A stretch of DNA of 64,000 nt from Bacteroidia bacterium. GTDB taxonomy: Bacteria > Bacteroidota > Bacteroidia > J057. Shown one piece after another: positions 42,348-52,030 of the stretch; positions within the stretch are counted from its first letter, which is position 1; every line of letters begins with the position of its first letter. A model generated the notes under the pieces. The model did not search any database. It saw only the letters and a list, made by a program, of their open reading frames with translations, and had not been told where the DNA came from. Where the stretch lies: positions 100,389 to 164,388 of the forward strand of contig JAUIKF010000007.1 in assembly GCA_030430575.1 (NCBI GenBank), given 5' to 3'. Both the position numbers and the translations under genes were made by a program.

Positions 42348-44960
42348 ATGAATTTTAACAACTATACCGTCAAAGCCCAGGAAGCTGTGCAGCGCGCAGC
42401 CGAAGTGGCGAAGACAACAGGCCAACAAGCCGTGGAAACGGGCCATTTGCTGAAGGCATTGCTAGAGGAGGACGGCGGACTGATTTCGTTTATGCTAAAG
42501 AAACTAGGCGTGAACGTGAGTTTTCTGGCTCAGAAGCTAGACGAAGTGATCGACACCTATCCCAAGGCCAGCGGTGCTACCGGCGGCCAATACCTCTCCA
42601 ACGACCTTCACGCGGTTCTTGAAGTCGCCAATCAAGCGGCAGGCAAGCTGCAAGACGAATTTGTGAGCCTGGAGCACCTTATGCTTGGCTTGGTCAAAGC
42701 CAAGAACGGCGTGGGCAACCTGCTCAAAGAGCAAGGCGTGACCCAAAAGAACCTGAAGCAGGTGATGGAAGAAATGCGTGGAGGCGCACGTGTCACCGAT
42801 CAGCATGCCGAAGACAAGTACAACGCCCTAAAAAAATATGCGCGCAACCTCAACGAAATGGTGCGCAAAGGCAAGCTTGACCCTGTGATCGGCCGTGAAG
42901 ACGAGATTCGCAGAGTGATTCAAATTCTCTCTCGCCGCACCAAAAACAACCCCATCCTGATCGGAGAACCAGGGACAGGAAAAACTGCCATCGCCGAAGG
43001 CTTGGCCCATCGCGTGGTACAGGGAGATGTCCCTGAAAACCTGAAGTCGAAGACGATTTTCTCCTTGGATTTAGGCGCATTGATCGCGGGAGCGAAGTTT
43101 CGAGGAGAATTTGAGGAACGTCTCAAAGCGGTTATCAAGGAGGTGACTGACGCTGATGGCTCCATCATTTTGTTTATCGACGAAATCCATACATTGGTAG
43201 GCGCAGGCAAAACGGATGGCGCCATGGACGCTGCCAATATCCTTAAACCTGCCTTGGCGCGGGGTGAACTTCGTGCCATTGGCGCGACGACCTTGGACGA
43301 ATACCAGAAATACATCGAGAAGGACAAAGCCTTGGAGCGCAGGTTCCAAACGGTGCGGGTAGACGAACCCAGCGTAGAAGACACCGTTTCTATCCTTCGC
43401 GGAATCAAAGAACGCTATGAAGTCCACCACGGGGTGCGCATCACCGATGCCGCCATCGTGACGGCTGCGGAGCTTTCGAATCGATACATCTCTGACAGAT
43501 TTCTGCCAGATAAGGCCATTGACCTCATCGACGAAGCTGCGGCCAAATTGCGCTTGGAGACTGATTCCTTGCCTCAAGAATTGGACGAGATTGAGCGCCG
43601 TTTGCGTCATTTAGAGATTGAGCGCGAAGCCCTCAAGCGCGAACGCGAACAGCAAAAGCTGGGCGAAATCGAGCGTCAGATCGCCAATCTGAGCGATGAG
43701 CGCAAGCGCCTGCGTGCGCATTGGGAGACGGAAAAGGAGATTATTCAGAAGATTCGAGCTGCTAAGGAACAAGTTGAAAACTATAAGCAAGAGGCGGAAC
43801 GGGCTGAGCGTGAATCAGATTTTGGACGTGTGGCGGAATTGCGCTATGGAAAAATAGCAGAAGAAGAATCGAAGATTGAAAGCCTCAAGGAGGAATTAAT
43901 GGCTTATCAGTCGGATTTGCGCATGCTCAAGGAGGAGGTGGAAGCTGAGGACATTGCGGAGATCATCTCCAAATGGACGGGCATCCCCGTCACCAAGATG
44001 GTGGAGAGCGAACGCAAGAAGCTCTTGCGCCTTGAGGATGAACTGGCGAAGCAAGTCGTAGGACAGGACGAAGCCATCGAGGCGGTCTCTGACGCGATCA
44101 GGCGTAGCCGAGCGGGTTTACAAGATCCAAATCGCCCGATTGGTTCCTTCATCTTCCTGGGATCAACAGGCGTGGGGAAAACCGAGTTGGCGAAGACATT
44201 GGCGTCATTCCTCTTCGACGACGAGAAGTCGATGGTGCGGATAGATATGTCTGAATATCAGGAGAAGCACGCTGTCAGTCGCCTCGTAGGGGCCCCTCCC
44301 GGATACGTGGGCTATGACGAAGGTGGCCAATTGACGGAGGCCGTGCGCCGCAGGCCTTATGCAGTGATTTTGCTCGACGAAATCGAGAAGGCTCACCCAG
44401 ATGTCTTCAACATCTTGCTACAAGTCCTCGATGATGGCCGCTTGACGGATAATAAGGGGAGGGTAGTGGACTTCAAGAACACAATCATCATCATGACCTC
44501 TAACCTTGGGTCTCACTATATCATGGAGAAGTTTGAGAACGTAGATGAGAACGATAAATATGGCGTATTGATGGAAGTAAAGGGCCAGGTAGAGGAATTG
44601 CTGAAGCAGCATTTGCGCCCTGAGTTCCTCAACCGCATCGATGAGCGTATCGTCTTTGCTCCGCTGGATGAAATAGATCTGCACAAAATTGTGAAAATCC
44701 AAGTACAGCAGCTTGCCGCCAAACTGCAAGAGATGGGCGTGGAACTGACCTTCACTGACGAAGCCATCGGCTACCTCGCTCACAAGGGATTTGACCCTCA
44801 ATTTGGGGCAAGGCCTGTGAAGCGGGTGATCCAGAAGGAGATTGTCAATGCCCTCTCCAAGGAGATCTTGGCAGGAACGGTCACGCGGAATGGCTCTATT
44901 GCCGTGACGGCGGTTGATGGGAAGATTCTCTTTGAGAATCGCGTGGTGGAAGAGGTGTAG
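42348..44960 (+). CDS. clpB: ATP-dependent disaggregase ClpB
   Basis: The 870-residue protein is a complete ClpB: Clp N-domain repeats (about 1-145, starting [16 protein letters not shown]), first AAA+ module with Walker A GEPGTGKT near 206-213 and Walker B FIDEIH near 277, coiled-coil M-domain (about 405-530), and second AAA+ module with [12 protein letters not shown] near 605-616 and sensor-2 [13 protein letters not shown]. It resolubilises aggregates with DnaK. It is next to, but outside, the eCIS block and has no ClpV-specific feature that I can see, so it is taken as the housekeeping chaperone. Its 3' end has a strong bidirectional terminator. Confidence 0.97.
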   Translation: MNFNNYTVKAQEAVQRAAEVAKTTGQQAVETGHLLKALLEEDGGLISFMLKKLGVNVSFLAQKLDEVIDTYPKASGATGGQYLSNDLHAVLEVANQAAGKLQDEFVSLEHLMLGLVKAKNGVGNLLKEQGVTQKNLKQVMEEMRGGARVTDQHAEDKYNALKKYARNLNEMVRKGKLDPVIGREDEIRRVIQILSRRTKNNPILIGEPGTGKTAIAEGLAHRVVQGDVPENLKSKTIFSLDLGALIAGAKFRGEFEERLKAVIKEVTDADGSIILFIDEIHTLVGAGKTDGAMDAANILKPALARGELRAIGATTLDEYQKYIEKDKALERRFQTVRVDEPSVEDTVSILRGIKERYEVHHGVRITDAAIVTAAELSNRYISDRFLPDKAIDLIDEAAAKLRLETDSLPQELDEIERRLRHLEIEREALKREREQQKLGEIERQIANLSDERKRLRAHWETEKEIIQKIRAAKEQVENYKQEAERAERESDFGRVAELRYGKIAEEESKIESLKEELMAYQSDLRMLKEEVEAEDIAEIISKWTGIPVTKMVESERKKLLRLEDELAKQVVGQDEAIEAVSDAIRRSRAGLQDPNRPIGSFIFLGSTGVGKTELAKTLASFLFDDEKSMVRIDMSEYQEKHAVSRLVGAPPGYVGYDEGGQLTEAVRRRPYAVILLDEIEKAHPDVFNILLQVLDDGRLTDNKGRVVDFKNTIIIMTSNLGSHYIMEKFENVDENDKYGVLMEVKGQVEELLKQHLRPEFLNRIDERIVFAPLDEIDLHKIVKIQVQQLAAKLQEMGVELTFTDEAIGYLAHKGFDPQFGARPVKRVIQKEIVNALSKEILAGTVTRNGSIAVTAVDGKILFENRVVEEV

Positions 44961-44991
44961 GGGAGTGGAGTTGATTTTGTATAAAAAAGTT

Positions 44992-45028
44992 ATCCCGAAT
45001 TTTCACTAATGAAGATTCGGGATTTTTG
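44992..45028. terminator. Bidirectional rho-independent terminator
   Basis: Perfect 9-bp arms atcccgaat (44992-45000) and attcgggat (45015-45023) with a 14-nt loop are followed by ttttt on the plus strand and preceded by an A-run that gives a T-run on the minus strand. It separates convergent clpB and the lipoprotein gene. Confidence 0.85.
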
Positions 45029-45694
45029 TTATTTCCTGCGTGTTTCAAGAAGTTCAATATAGTCATAAGGGTTGATGGTCAAATACCTTATTAATTGGGA
45101 TTTTAGATGGAGAGAGTCTTCCCATATATTGAGTCCTGATACATGGAAACATGTCTGGTCATTTAGGGCAAATCTTCGGACAAATGCATAAACAAAATGA
45201 TCTGCATCATGGGAAATAGAAATTTTGGGCTCTCTTGGACTAGATTGAACAGTGTCCAATTGGTGACTAAAAAAGAAATCAATAGATTGGGGATTTAAGT
45301 CAGTTTTTAAGTCAATGGAGCTTATTCCATACCTCCCATTGTAATTTTCAAAATTCAATTGCATTTGCCTGGTAGAGTTGCCTTCCTTCCATAATATTTT
45401 TCCATATCCATTAAAACCATTGGTTCCAAGCCAATGTCGATAGAAAAGAATGGTATCTATTCCAGTTTCATTTAGGCTATCAATTTTATATTTAGCAATG
45501 ATGTCAACAAAATGATAATGATCCTGGCCACAAAATTCAACAGGAGGAATATTGATAAGAATATCATCTATGCTATCATTGTTATTGGAAAATAGGACAT
45601 CAGGGTAGTTGTAGTAGTTTAAATCACCTGTCATACAGGATTGACAGCTCCAGAGGATTAGGGAAATATTGATGAGGGTAAAAATGTTTTTCAT
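45029..45694 (-). CDS. Putative lipoprotein of unknown function
   Basis: The 221-residue protein starts with a signal and lipobox (MKNIFTLINISLILWSCQSC; the Cys after LWS or QS could be lipidated). The body contains FCGQDHYHFVDIIAKYKIDS and ISHDADHFVYAFVRRFAL and looks beta-rich. No family was recognised. It is 14 bp downstream of the zinc-ribbon gene, so likely in the same transcript. Confidence 0.7.
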   Translation of the reverse strand: MKNIFTLINISLILWSCQSCMTGDLNYYNYPDVLFSNNNDSIDDILINIPPVEFCGQDHYHFVDIIAKYKIDSLNETGIDTILFYRHWLGTNGFNGYGKILWKEGNSTRQMQLNFENYNGRYGISSIDLKTDLNPQSIDFFFSHQLDTVQSSPREPKISISHDADHFVYAFVRRFALNDQTCFHVSGLNIWEDSLHLKSQLIRYLTINPYDYIELLETRRK

Positions 45695-45708
45695 ACTAGG
45701 TTTTACCC

Positions 45709-46596
45709 TTATGTCGAAGTCAACGTTTCATCCCACTCCGATATACCGCCAAATTTCCGTACCCAGTTCAATGCTTGATGCCTTTCAAAAGAGACGCCAT
45801 CGTTGATCGTTGAATCATCTGTTTTCTTGCCCAGAAAATTATCTCTGAAGTATCCCGTTGCAATTTCGTTGATAATATTTTCGATGAAGATTTCTTCCTT
45901 AGCTCGGTAATGAAGATTTTCAAGGAAATCTCCCAGATCATCAAAGACGGGCAATTGATCAATGATAGATTCAAAATCTATCGAGTCTACGTCAGCATCC
46001 AAAGAAGGCAATTCTGTCACCAGGTCGACACACCAGCACAAGACGAGCATGGCTTGCAATCTCCATGTCAGATGTATTAAGACCCGCTTGGGTTGTTTTT
46101 TCTGAAATAGCAGCTTTTCGGCATGAGAGACTTTTTCCCACAAGCCAACGGCCATTAACCAGTTTTTTACTTCTGGCTTTTCTTCAGAAAAGCTGGCGGT
46201 GTAGGCGACAGCCCATAACACCAATATCCTACAACCCACTTCATAAGGGGATTGAAATTGGCTTTCATCGAAATCCAAATAAGGTAAGTAGCTGATTCTG
46301 CTGTTCCTGATTCCATAATGAATGAGTTGGGCTTCAATCAGTCGTTTCCTTTTGGTTAACATTTGGTCATGAGCGGAAAGCGGTGGGGGGGCTATCGAAG
46401 GGTCCACATACCACGATTCATGGGGAGAGTCATTTCCACAGGCTGGGCAAGAGGTTGTTTCCCATTGATTTTCACAATTGGGGCACTTCCCTTTTGTCTC
46501 GAAGGTATTCCAGGAAAAACCACATTCGCAGGTCCAGCGGTCCGAAGGCTCTGGCGCCCATTCACATTTGGGACAATTGATGGTAAGGTCTGGCAT
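45709..46596 (-). CDS. Protein with N-terminal double zinc ribbon
   Basis: The 295-residue protein has eight cysteines in its first 54 residues in four pairs: C8/C11, C23/C25, C38/C41 and C50/C53 (INCPKCEW, WTCECGF, GKCPNCE, SCPACGN), a two-zinc-ribbon arrangement. The remaining 240 residues are mainly helical and acidic (LDADVDSIDFESIIDQLPVFDDLGDFLENLHY). No catalytic motif was recognised. Zinc ribbons of this type often mediate protein or nucleic-acid contacts. Its role is unknown. Confidence 0.75.
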   Translation of the reverse strand: MPDLTINCPKCEWAPEPSDRWTCECGFSWNTFETKGKCPNCENQWETTSCPACGNDSPHESWYVDPSIAPPPLSAHDQMLTKRKRLIEAQLIHYGIRNSRISYLPYLDFDESQFQSPYEVGCRILVLWAVAYTASFSEEKPEVKNWLMAVGLWEKVSHAEKLLFQKKQPKRVLIHLTWRLQAMLVLCWCVDLVTELPSLDADVDSIDFESIIDQLPVFDDLGDFLENLHYRAKEEIFIENIINEIATGYFRDNFLGKKTDDSTINDGVSFERHQALNWVRKFGGISEWDETLTST

Positions 46597-46620
46597 GGTG
46601 TGAGGATCAATAATAAAAAC

Positions 46621-47085
46621 CTACGGATGAGCCACTTCTTCAAAGTCATCAAACGCCGCCCGAGAAGCAACTTTTGAGTTTTTGTTAGCTTGGTAAAATA
46701 CCGTCGCTGCATCTGGGTAATTATAGCGAAAACCCGTCTTCACAAGCCATACATTTTGCGCTCCTAAAGATGTTTGGAAAGTGTCTGGCTGGAAATTGAC
46801 TTCTCCATTGTAGCCAAAAGTCAAGGTGTAATTTCCTGGCTGGATACTCTTAGGGCTGGTAAGGCTATACACCTTACCACTAATCAATAGGCTATCTATG
46901 GTCACTGTCTTTTTGGTGCGTAGCGATAATTGGGTTTGCCAGTTGATCATGCCTCCACCAGCTGTTTGCACGCCCCCCATTTCAGACGTATGACTGCATT
47001 TCTCAATGGTCAAAGGGGATGGGTTGCAAGCTGAGAGGAGGAAGATAATGGTACTGTAGGTCATCCAGTTAATTATTCGAGACAT
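46621..47085 (-). CDS. Small lipoprotein of unknown function
   Basis: The 154-residue protein has a lipoprotein signal (TYSTIIFLLSACNPSPLTIEKC; lipobox LSAC). A beta-rich body follows, in which LISGKVYSLTSPKSIQPGNYTLTFGYNGE looks like an Ig-like sandwich. It lies 24 bp upstream of the zinc-ribbon gene on the same strand. No specific family was recognised. Confidence 0.72.
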   Translation of the reverse strand: MSRIINWMTYSTIIFLLSACNPSPLTIEKCSHTSEMGGVQTAGGGMINWQTQLSLRTKKTVTIDSLLISGKVYSLTSPKSIQPGNYTLTFGYNGEVNFQPDTFQTSLGAQNVWLVKTGFRYNYPDAATVFYQANKNSKVASRAAFDDFEEVAHP

Positions 47086-47172
47086 AGCGGTAATTTTGAT
47101 TAGTTGGTGATTTTGGAACAGGAGGCAAATAAACCACGGATTGAACAGATTCTCACAGATTTTTTTAAATAA

Positions 47173-47625
47173 TCATCCTATCACTTTCTCAAAACACACA
47201 CTGTTCTCGACGCCCACATATGGCTCAAAATTGGGGGTGACTTGGTAGCCATTTCGCGGATAGAAGGCTACCGCCTCGATCTGTCGTTTGCCCGTTTCCA
47301 GGATACATTTCTCAGCTCCCAACTCCGCCGCCCAGGCTTCCAGCTCGGTGAGGACCTTAGAGGCGATGCCTAGTCCACGGCTCGCTGGCAAGGTAAACAT
47401 GCGTTTAACTTCCATGATGCTGGGAGCAAATGCCTTGATCGCACCGCAGCCGACAGGCCTTCCCTCAACATAGGCGATGACTACCTGTTGGAGCTTGTCG
47501 ATTTTGTTGTATTGGTCGTAGAAGGCGTGGTCATCGCCGTCTACGGTGGTGAGGTAAGCGTCTAGAAGCTTTACTAGATGGACGAAATCGGGGTTTTGAC
47601 CCGTGGTTCGGATGAGTTGGAACAT
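47173..47625 (-). CDS. GNAT family N-acetyltransferase
   Basis: The 150-residue protein has the GNAT acetyl-CoA-binding signature RGLGIASKVLTELEAWA in motif A, preceded by MEVKRMFTLPAS and followed by CILETGKRQIEAVAFYPRNGY, the usual motif B. It transfers an acetyl group to an amine substrate that cannot be predicted. It follows a small membrane protein gene by 9 bp. Confidence 0.88.
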   Translation of the reverse strand: MFQLIRTTGQNPDFVHLVKLLDAYLTTVDGDDHAFYDQYNKIDKLQQVVIAYVEGRPVGCGAIKAFAPSIMEVKRMFTLPASRGLGIASKVLTELEAWAAELGAEKCILETGKRQIEAVAFYPRNGYQVTPNFEPYVGVENSVCFEKVIG

Positions 47626-47634
47626 GGCTTAAAC

Positions 47635-47973
47635 TTAGAAATCTTCAGGGTGATCAGCCCCAATTTCGTCGATGATATTTTCTGTAAACCTTTCCTGCTT
47701 TTCCCAAGTCTTTCTGAGAAAGAAATAGAGGCCTATACAACCCAGAAGACCAAAGGGAACTGCCATAAGGTCTAAGGCGATATCTGGAATGGTATCTAAG
47801 GTATTTGGGCTTATCATCAATATCCCGAATACAATAATAAATGCGCCAATAAAGGATGAGGCATAATAGGAGATAACCCCAAGGATGGCAAATCCCCACT
47901 TATTCTTATCGTGTTCAAATGCCAAATCATAGAATTGCTTGCCGATAAAGTAAATAAGAAATAATCCCAGCAT
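47635..47973 (-). CDS. Small membrane protein, 112 aa
   Basis: The 112-residue protein has about three hydrophobic segments (MLGLFLIYFIGKQFY, WGFAILGVISYYASSFIGAFIIVFGILM, LMAVPFGLLGCIGLYFFLRK) and an acidic tail. No family was recognised. It sits tightly between two acetyltransferase genes on the same strand (4 and 9 bp gaps), so it is likely translated in one operon. Confidence 0.65.
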   Translation of the reverse strand: MLGLFLIYFIGKQFYDLAFEHDKNKWGFAILGVISYYASSFIGAFIIVFGILMISPNTLDTIPDIALDLMAVPFGLLGCIGLYFFLRKTWEKQERFTENIIDEIGADHPEDF

Positions 47974-47977
47974 GATG

Positions 47978-48511
47978 TTAATATTGGATTGACTTGAAAT
48001 TTACGAGCTCATATTGATCCGCCACCAAGCCCTCTTCCTCTACCTGCTTTTCATACTGAAAACCCAGCTTCTCCAAGACTCGCACAGAAGCCACATTTTC
48101 GGGCAATACCAAGGCTATCATCCGCGCTAGTTTCAGGGCCTCAAACCCATAAGCCACGCATGCTTTGGCTGCTTCTGTCGCTAGCCCTTTGCCCCAATAC
48201 GCTTTCATCAGCCGATAGCCCAGGTCCACCTCTTTGAGGTCATCTAGGTATTTTAATCCACAAAATCCAATGAATGAAGGACCGCCTTTTACCGCTACAG
48301 CCAATCTGCCGTAGCCGTATTTCGCATAATCTCCCATCACATCCTCGGTGATACGTCGGTGCATTTCTTCCTTTGATACGACACCGCCGTCTCCGGTGTA
48401 CTTGCTCACTTCTGCGTCGAGGTTCATTTCATACGATGGGCCTATGTCTTCCATTTGGAAGGGGCGTAGGATGAGGCGATCGGTTTCGATAATGGGGGGT
48501 GAATGGGGCAT
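47978..48511 (-). CDS. RimJ/RimL-type GNAT acetyltransferase
   Basis: The 177-residue protein fits the ribosomal-protein-type GNAT subfamily: PPIIETDRLILRPFQMEDI, LDDLKEVDLGYRLMKAYWGKGLATEAAKACVAYGFEAL, IALVLPENVASVRVLEKLGFQYEKQ. The start at 48511 is preferred because the extended frame adds a non-conserved 18-residue leader. The substrate is unknown. It is the first gene of the three-gene unit with the small membrane protein and the second GNAT. Confidence 0.9.
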   Translation of the reverse strand: MPHSPPIIETDRLILRPFQMEDIGPSYEMNLDAEVSKYTGDGGVVSKEEMHRRITEDVMGDYAKYGYGRLAVAVKGGPSFIGFCGLKYLDDLKEVDLGYRLMKAYWGKGLATEAAKACVAYGFEALKLARMIALVLPENVASVRVLEKLGFQYEKQVEEEGLVADQYELVNFKSIQY

Positions 48512-48556
48512 TAGGATGTGGGTAAAAGGGGATGTTTGTTGAGGGTGAGGACCTTG

Positions 48557-48815
48557 GACACCCAACAGGTTGATTCAACCCTGTTGGGTGTCTGTAGACA
48601 CTAATTCCTAACAGATTTTCCTCAATCTGTTAGGAATTCAAGATACACCCTTTGAGCAAATTTCTCGCTATTTCGTGTGTGAAAAGTCTTTGCACATATT
48701 CAAAGAAGTCATTTCGACGAGTCTTCGAGGAGAAATCTAACAATGTGGTCTAGGAGCCTGGAAATAACCGTTCGAAAGGGCTTGTTAGATTTCTCCCGTT
48801 GGTCGAAATGACAAC
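48557..48815. repeat. Cluster of three inverted repeats
   Basis: Three hairpins are stacked in the 347-bp gap before the MBL hydrolase stop. The first is gacacccaacagg with cctgttgggtgtc (48557-48592). The second is aattcctaacagatt with aatctgttaggaatt, a perfect 15-bp match (48603-48638). The third is a long imperfect pair, gtcatttcgacga...gagaaatctaaca with tgttagatttctcc...ggtcgaaatgac (about 48708-48813). Each is unrelated in sequence to the others. No gene is seen in this gap. Confidence 0.8.
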
Positions 48816-48858
48816 TTTGTTGAAATGATAAGGTGAAAAAACTTTTTACACATGATTA

Positions 48859-49626
48859 TCAATCTCCCAGAATAATTTCCAACCCATCATACGCCAATTC
48901 TATCCCTGAAGGGAGATATTGCATGATCTTGGCATGGGGCCCCATCAGGTGACTGATATGGGTGAAATAGGTCTTTTTAGCTTTTAATTGTAAGGCCACT
49001 TCTATGGCTTCATCTAGACTGAAATGTGAGTGGTGGGGATTTAGCCGGAGGGCATCCAGCACAAGTACGTCTAATTCTTGAAGTAAATAGAGGGAGGTAG
49101 GAGGAATAAAGTTCGTATCCGTCAGGTAGGCAAATTTTCCAATCCGAAAGCCTAAAACTGGCAATTTTCCATGCATGGTTGGAATGGGTTTGACAACTGT
49201 ATTTCCTACTTGAAACGCATTTTCGGCAATTTCAAAAGTGTTAAAAACCGGCGCCCCAGGATAGGGATTTTCCTCAAAAGCATAGGCGTATTCCCCTTGG
49301 AGATGCCTAAGGACATCATCTGTTGCATAAATGTCCATCGGCTTTTTGTTTTTGAAAATAAAGGGGCGCACATCGTCCAGCCCAGCCGTATGGTCTTTGT
49401 GCTGATGGGTAAAGACTACTGCATCCAGCTCCCGAATGCCCGCTCGCAACATTTGGTACCTGAAATCTGGCCCTGCATCGATGGCAAAATTTCCCTCCCT
49501 TGTCTCCACGACACAAGCCGCGCGTAGGCGTTTGTCCTTGGGATCTTCAGATGTACAGACTTGACAATCGCAGGTGATCACAGGAATGCCTTGAGAAGTA
49601 CCTGTGCCAGTGAGAATGATGCGCAT
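48859..49626 (-). CDS. PhnP-like MBL-fold metallohydrolase
   Basis: The 255-residue protein has the metallo-beta-lactamase core motif THQHKDH (73-79) with upstream AIDAGPDFR, and a CDCQVC cluster (19-24) like the zinc-binding insertion of PhnP cyclic phosphodiesterases. Additional ligands are in TMHGKL and THISHLMGPH. It probably hydrolyses a phosphodiester; in Bacteroidota such homologues occur outside phn operons, so the substrate is not certain. No other phn gene is nearby. Confidence 0.88.
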   Translation of the reverse strand: MRIILTGTGTSQGIPVITCDCQVCTSEDPKDKRLRAACVVETREGNFAIDAGPDFRYQMLRAGIRELDAVVFTHQHKDHTAGLDDVRPFIFKNKKPMDIYATDDVLRHLQGEYAYAFEENPYPGAPVFNTFEIAENAFQVGNTVVKPIPTMHGKLPVLGFRIGKFAYLTDTNFIPPTSLYLLQELDVLVLDALRLNPHHSHFSLDEAIEVALQLKAKKTYFTHISHLMGPHAKIMQYLPSGIELAYDGLEIILGD

Positions 49627-49715
49627 GAAGGGGAATTAAGAATTGAGAATGGAAAATTGAGAATGCTAGCGGAATAAAGCAAATATATCATTCATTCTAT
49701 CATTCTCTCCTCCAC

Positions 49716-50258
49716 TCATTCTCTCATTTCCTCAACCTTATACAACACATGTCTTTTCAGCCGATGACCATCTTCGACCTTGGGGTGGTCAAATTCACCG
49801 ATTTTTTGCATACCGATTTTTTGCATGACGCGCTCAGACCGATGATTGATGGTGGCAGTAAAGGAATAGATGGCTTCGTAGCCATTTTCATTTAGTCCAT
49901 AGTCCAGACACCTTTTAGCCCCTTCTGTGGCGTAGCCCTTATTCCACGCAGCGCGTTTCAGCCGCCAGCCAATCTCCCAGCAGGGCGTGAAATCTGCCGG
50001 AAAAGTTGGATATGCAATGCCAATAAACCCAATGAATTCGCCATTCTCAAGGGTGTCTACAGCGTAAAAGGTTTGCCCATAATCTCCATAATGTTGATTA
50101 AGGCGTGTGATATAGTTTTTTGTTTCTTCAGTGGTAAGGGGTTTGGGGAAAAATTCCATGACCTCAGGATCGCTATTCAGGGCTGCAAAAGGAACCAAAT
50201 CCTTTTCTTCCCACAATCGGAATCCTAACCTTTCTGAGGTGAATTTATATGCTTGCAT
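49716..50258 (-). CDS. GNAT family N-acetyltransferase (RimJ/RimL-like)
   Basis: The 180-residue protein has TSERLGFRLWEEKDLVPFAALNSDPEVMEFFPKPLT and CWEIGWRLKRAAWNKGYATEGAKRCLDYGL, followed by YSFTATINHRSERVMQKIGMQ, the pattern of the RimJ/RimL subfamily. The start at 50258 removes ten residues encoded by spacer repeats. The substrate is unknown. Confidence 0.9.
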   Translation of the reverse strand: MQAYKFTSERLGFRLWEEKDLVPFAALNSDPEVMEFFPKPLTTEETKNYITRLNQHYGDYGQTFYAVDTLENGEFIGFIGIAYPTFPADFTPCWEIGWRLKRAAWNKGYATEGAKRCLDYGLNENGYEAIYSFTATINHRSERVMQKIGMQKIGEFDHPKVEDGHRLKRHVLYKVEEMRE

Positions 50259-50325
50259 AAGGGGAGGAATGATGAAATTATTAATCAATAATCAGTCAAT
50301 TGAATCATTAATAATTCCTAAGGTG

Positions 50326-50583
50326 CTATTGCTTTTTCAGGCGTTGGACAATCTTGAGTTGGACTTCCGTCAATGCTTCTTCATCGATTTCCAGGTCGCG
50401 AATGATGTCCATCAACGTATTGATCTTGCTTTCCAATGGAAAAAACTTATTGATCACAATCACCTTCTCGTGCATCACGATGCAATGCCCTCCACGAAAA
50501 TTGCCACGCTCATAACGGATCGTATACCCTTGGGCACGGAGAATATCAGTCAATTTGTCCTGACTAGTCTTGGTCAATCGCAT
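50326..50583 (-). CDS. Small conserved hypothetical protein, 85 aa
   Basis: The 85-residue protein MRLTKTSQDKLTDILRAQGY... contains IRYERGNFRGGHCIVMHEKVIVINKFFPLESKINTLMDIIRDLEID. Its mix of a central beta hairpin and terminal helices suggests a stable fold. I recall similar short Bacteroidota proteins without function. The 5' region is rich in aatgataaaatg words. Confidence 0.72.
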   Translation of the reverse strand: MRLTKTSQDKLTDILRAQGYTIRYERGNFRGGHCIVMHEKVIVINKFFPLESKINTLMDIIRDLEIDEEALTEVQLKIVQRLKKQ

Positions 50584-50701
50584 GGCTCGAAGGTATAAAG
50601 AAAATGATAAAATGAATAGATGAGTAAATGATAAAATGTAAGCATGTATGTAGTCATTTAATCATGTACTCATTTTATCATTTACTCATTTCTTCTTTTC
50701 C

Positions 50702-51697
50702 CTATTCCACCAAAAACCGCTTCACGTATTTCCCCTCAGCAGTTACTACTTGATAGTAATAAACACCTGCTTGCAGATTTCCGAGGTCAAAGGTCTTGAT
50801 ATGACTACCTTCTGACTGGTTTTCTTGGAGTAAGGTTTTAACTACGGCGCCGTCTTTATTGAGCAATTTGATGGTCACTGTTCCAGGCGTTTCTAAGGTA
50901 TACCGCAGGTTGTTGGCGGTGCCTGTAGGGTTAGGGAATACCTGGAAGCCTTGGTCTTCATTTTGGAACGGCATTTCTTCCGTTTCTCCAAGTTTTCCTT
51001 TCTTTCTCTCAGGCATTTCTCCATTCCAAAGCAAGAAGCCTACAGGCTGTTGTAAGTGTTTGAGTAGGCTCATTCCGCGGCCTTTGAGGCCATGTCCATG
51101 GCCTGAACCATGACCGTGGCGCATTTCATGGCCTTTACCTGGGTGCCCTTGTGGAGGTCCTTGGCGGTGCTGAGACCGACCTTCTCCTCGTTGCCCTTGG
51201 AACTGGCCACGTGCATCTTCATGCATTTTTTTGAGGTCAGCATGCCACTGCTGACGCTGAGGTTCTACCTCGTCGAGTAGCTTGTAGATAGTCGTCTCGT
51301 GGGCATCTGCGATTTTCCAGGCGCGATCCATCAGGAGCCGCTGCTGCTTGTGGAAAGCACGCATGGCATCTTTTTGTTCCTGCGTAGGAGGCTCATGTGA
51401 TTGGCTGCGCTGAGCATGCTTGGGACGTAGTGCCTTCTTCTCTTCACGCAGGTCCTCCAATTGTTGGCGGATATCTGCTAATTCATTCTGTTCAGCTTGA
51501 GAAAGGACCAGATCTAGTTTTTCACGTTGAGCTTTCAGTACTGGGTGAATGTTGTCTTGCACATACGTGCGGGCCTCTTGGCGAAGGGCTTTCATGGCCG
51601 CTTTCTTGTCCTCAGGTGCTTGCGCTGACAAGGCAAATGGAGCGATCATCAAGCTGGCAATAAGACTGAGGGTTAGGATGTTTCGTTGAATGTTCAT
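50702..51697 (-). CDS. Secreted Spy-like protein with type IX secretion sorting domain
   Basis: The 331-residue protein has a signal peptide (NILTLSLIASLMIAPFALSAQA). A long charged helical region follows (about 30-165, EARTYVQDNIHPVLKAQREKLDLVLSQAEQNELADIR), reminiscent of Spy/CpxP-type periplasmic chaperones. Next is a Gly/His-rich linker (QHRQGPPQGHPGKGHEMRHGHGSGHGHG). A C-terminal T9SS type A sorting domain (about 255-331) has FQVFPNPTG, DGAVVKTLL and LQAGVYYYQVVTAEGKYVKRFLVE. It is exported and cell-surface anchored or released. The His-rich linker may bind metal. Confidence 0.85.
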   Translation of the reverse strand: MNIQRNILTLSLIASLMIAPFALSAQAPEDKKAAMKALRQEARTYVQDNIHPVLKAQREKLDLVLSQAEQNELADIRQQLEDLREEKKALRPKHAQRSQSHEPPTQEQKDAMRAFHKQQRLLMDRAWKIADAHETTIYKLLDEVEPQRQQWHADLKKMHEDARGQFQGQRGEGRSQHRQGPPQGHPGKGHEMRHGHGSGHGHGLKGRGMSLLKHLQQPVGFLLWNGEMPERKKGKLGETEEMPFQNEDQGFQVFPNPTGTANNLRYTLETPGTVTIKLLNKDGAVVKTLLQENQSEGSHIKTFDLGNLQAGVYYYQVVTAEGKYVKRFLVE

Positions 51698-51797
51698 AGT
51701 GATTAATTTTTTGTTACACCCCTTTGATGTCCTTTCCCTCCCAAAGTTTACACACAGAAATTCATTTTGCTACGAATGTACAGATTTATGCAACGAA

Positions 51798-52030
51798 GAG
51801 ACCGCTCGGGCTTCGAAGACTCAGCCCTCGCTGTGAGAGGTGAGACCGCTCGCCTTTCAGGCTCGCTACGAGACAAGAGACTAAAAGACCTGCCTTTAGC
51901 CCTTCGGCTGCGCTCAGGGTGAATCTCGCAGCGAGGCGAGTCTTCGAGCCGAGCGGTCTCGCAGTGAGTGCCGCAGGCGCAAACGATCTCGCCTCTCGCA
52001 GCGAGGGCCTTCCTAGGCCCGAGCGGTCTC
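51798..52030. repeat. Palindromic GAGACCGCTCG repeat array after the C1 peptidase gene
   Basis: The array begins gagaccgctcgggcttcgaag and ends gcccgagcggtctc at the stop codon of the minus-strand peptidase (TAG AGACCGCTCG on that strand). It contains gagaccgctcgcctttcaggctcgct, also present at the left end of the window, and cccttcggctgcgctcaggg. It shares this structure with 1-307 and 5437-5602. The rest of the gap (51698-51797) is the leader of the T9SS gene. Confidence 0.8.

Noticed and set aside
42348..44960. ClpB as a dedicated ClpV-type sheath recycling ATPase for the eCIS
   Set aside because: The sequence looks like canonical ClpB with N-domain and M-domain, and extracellular particles are not known to be recycled by ClpV. 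Adjacency alone is insufficient.
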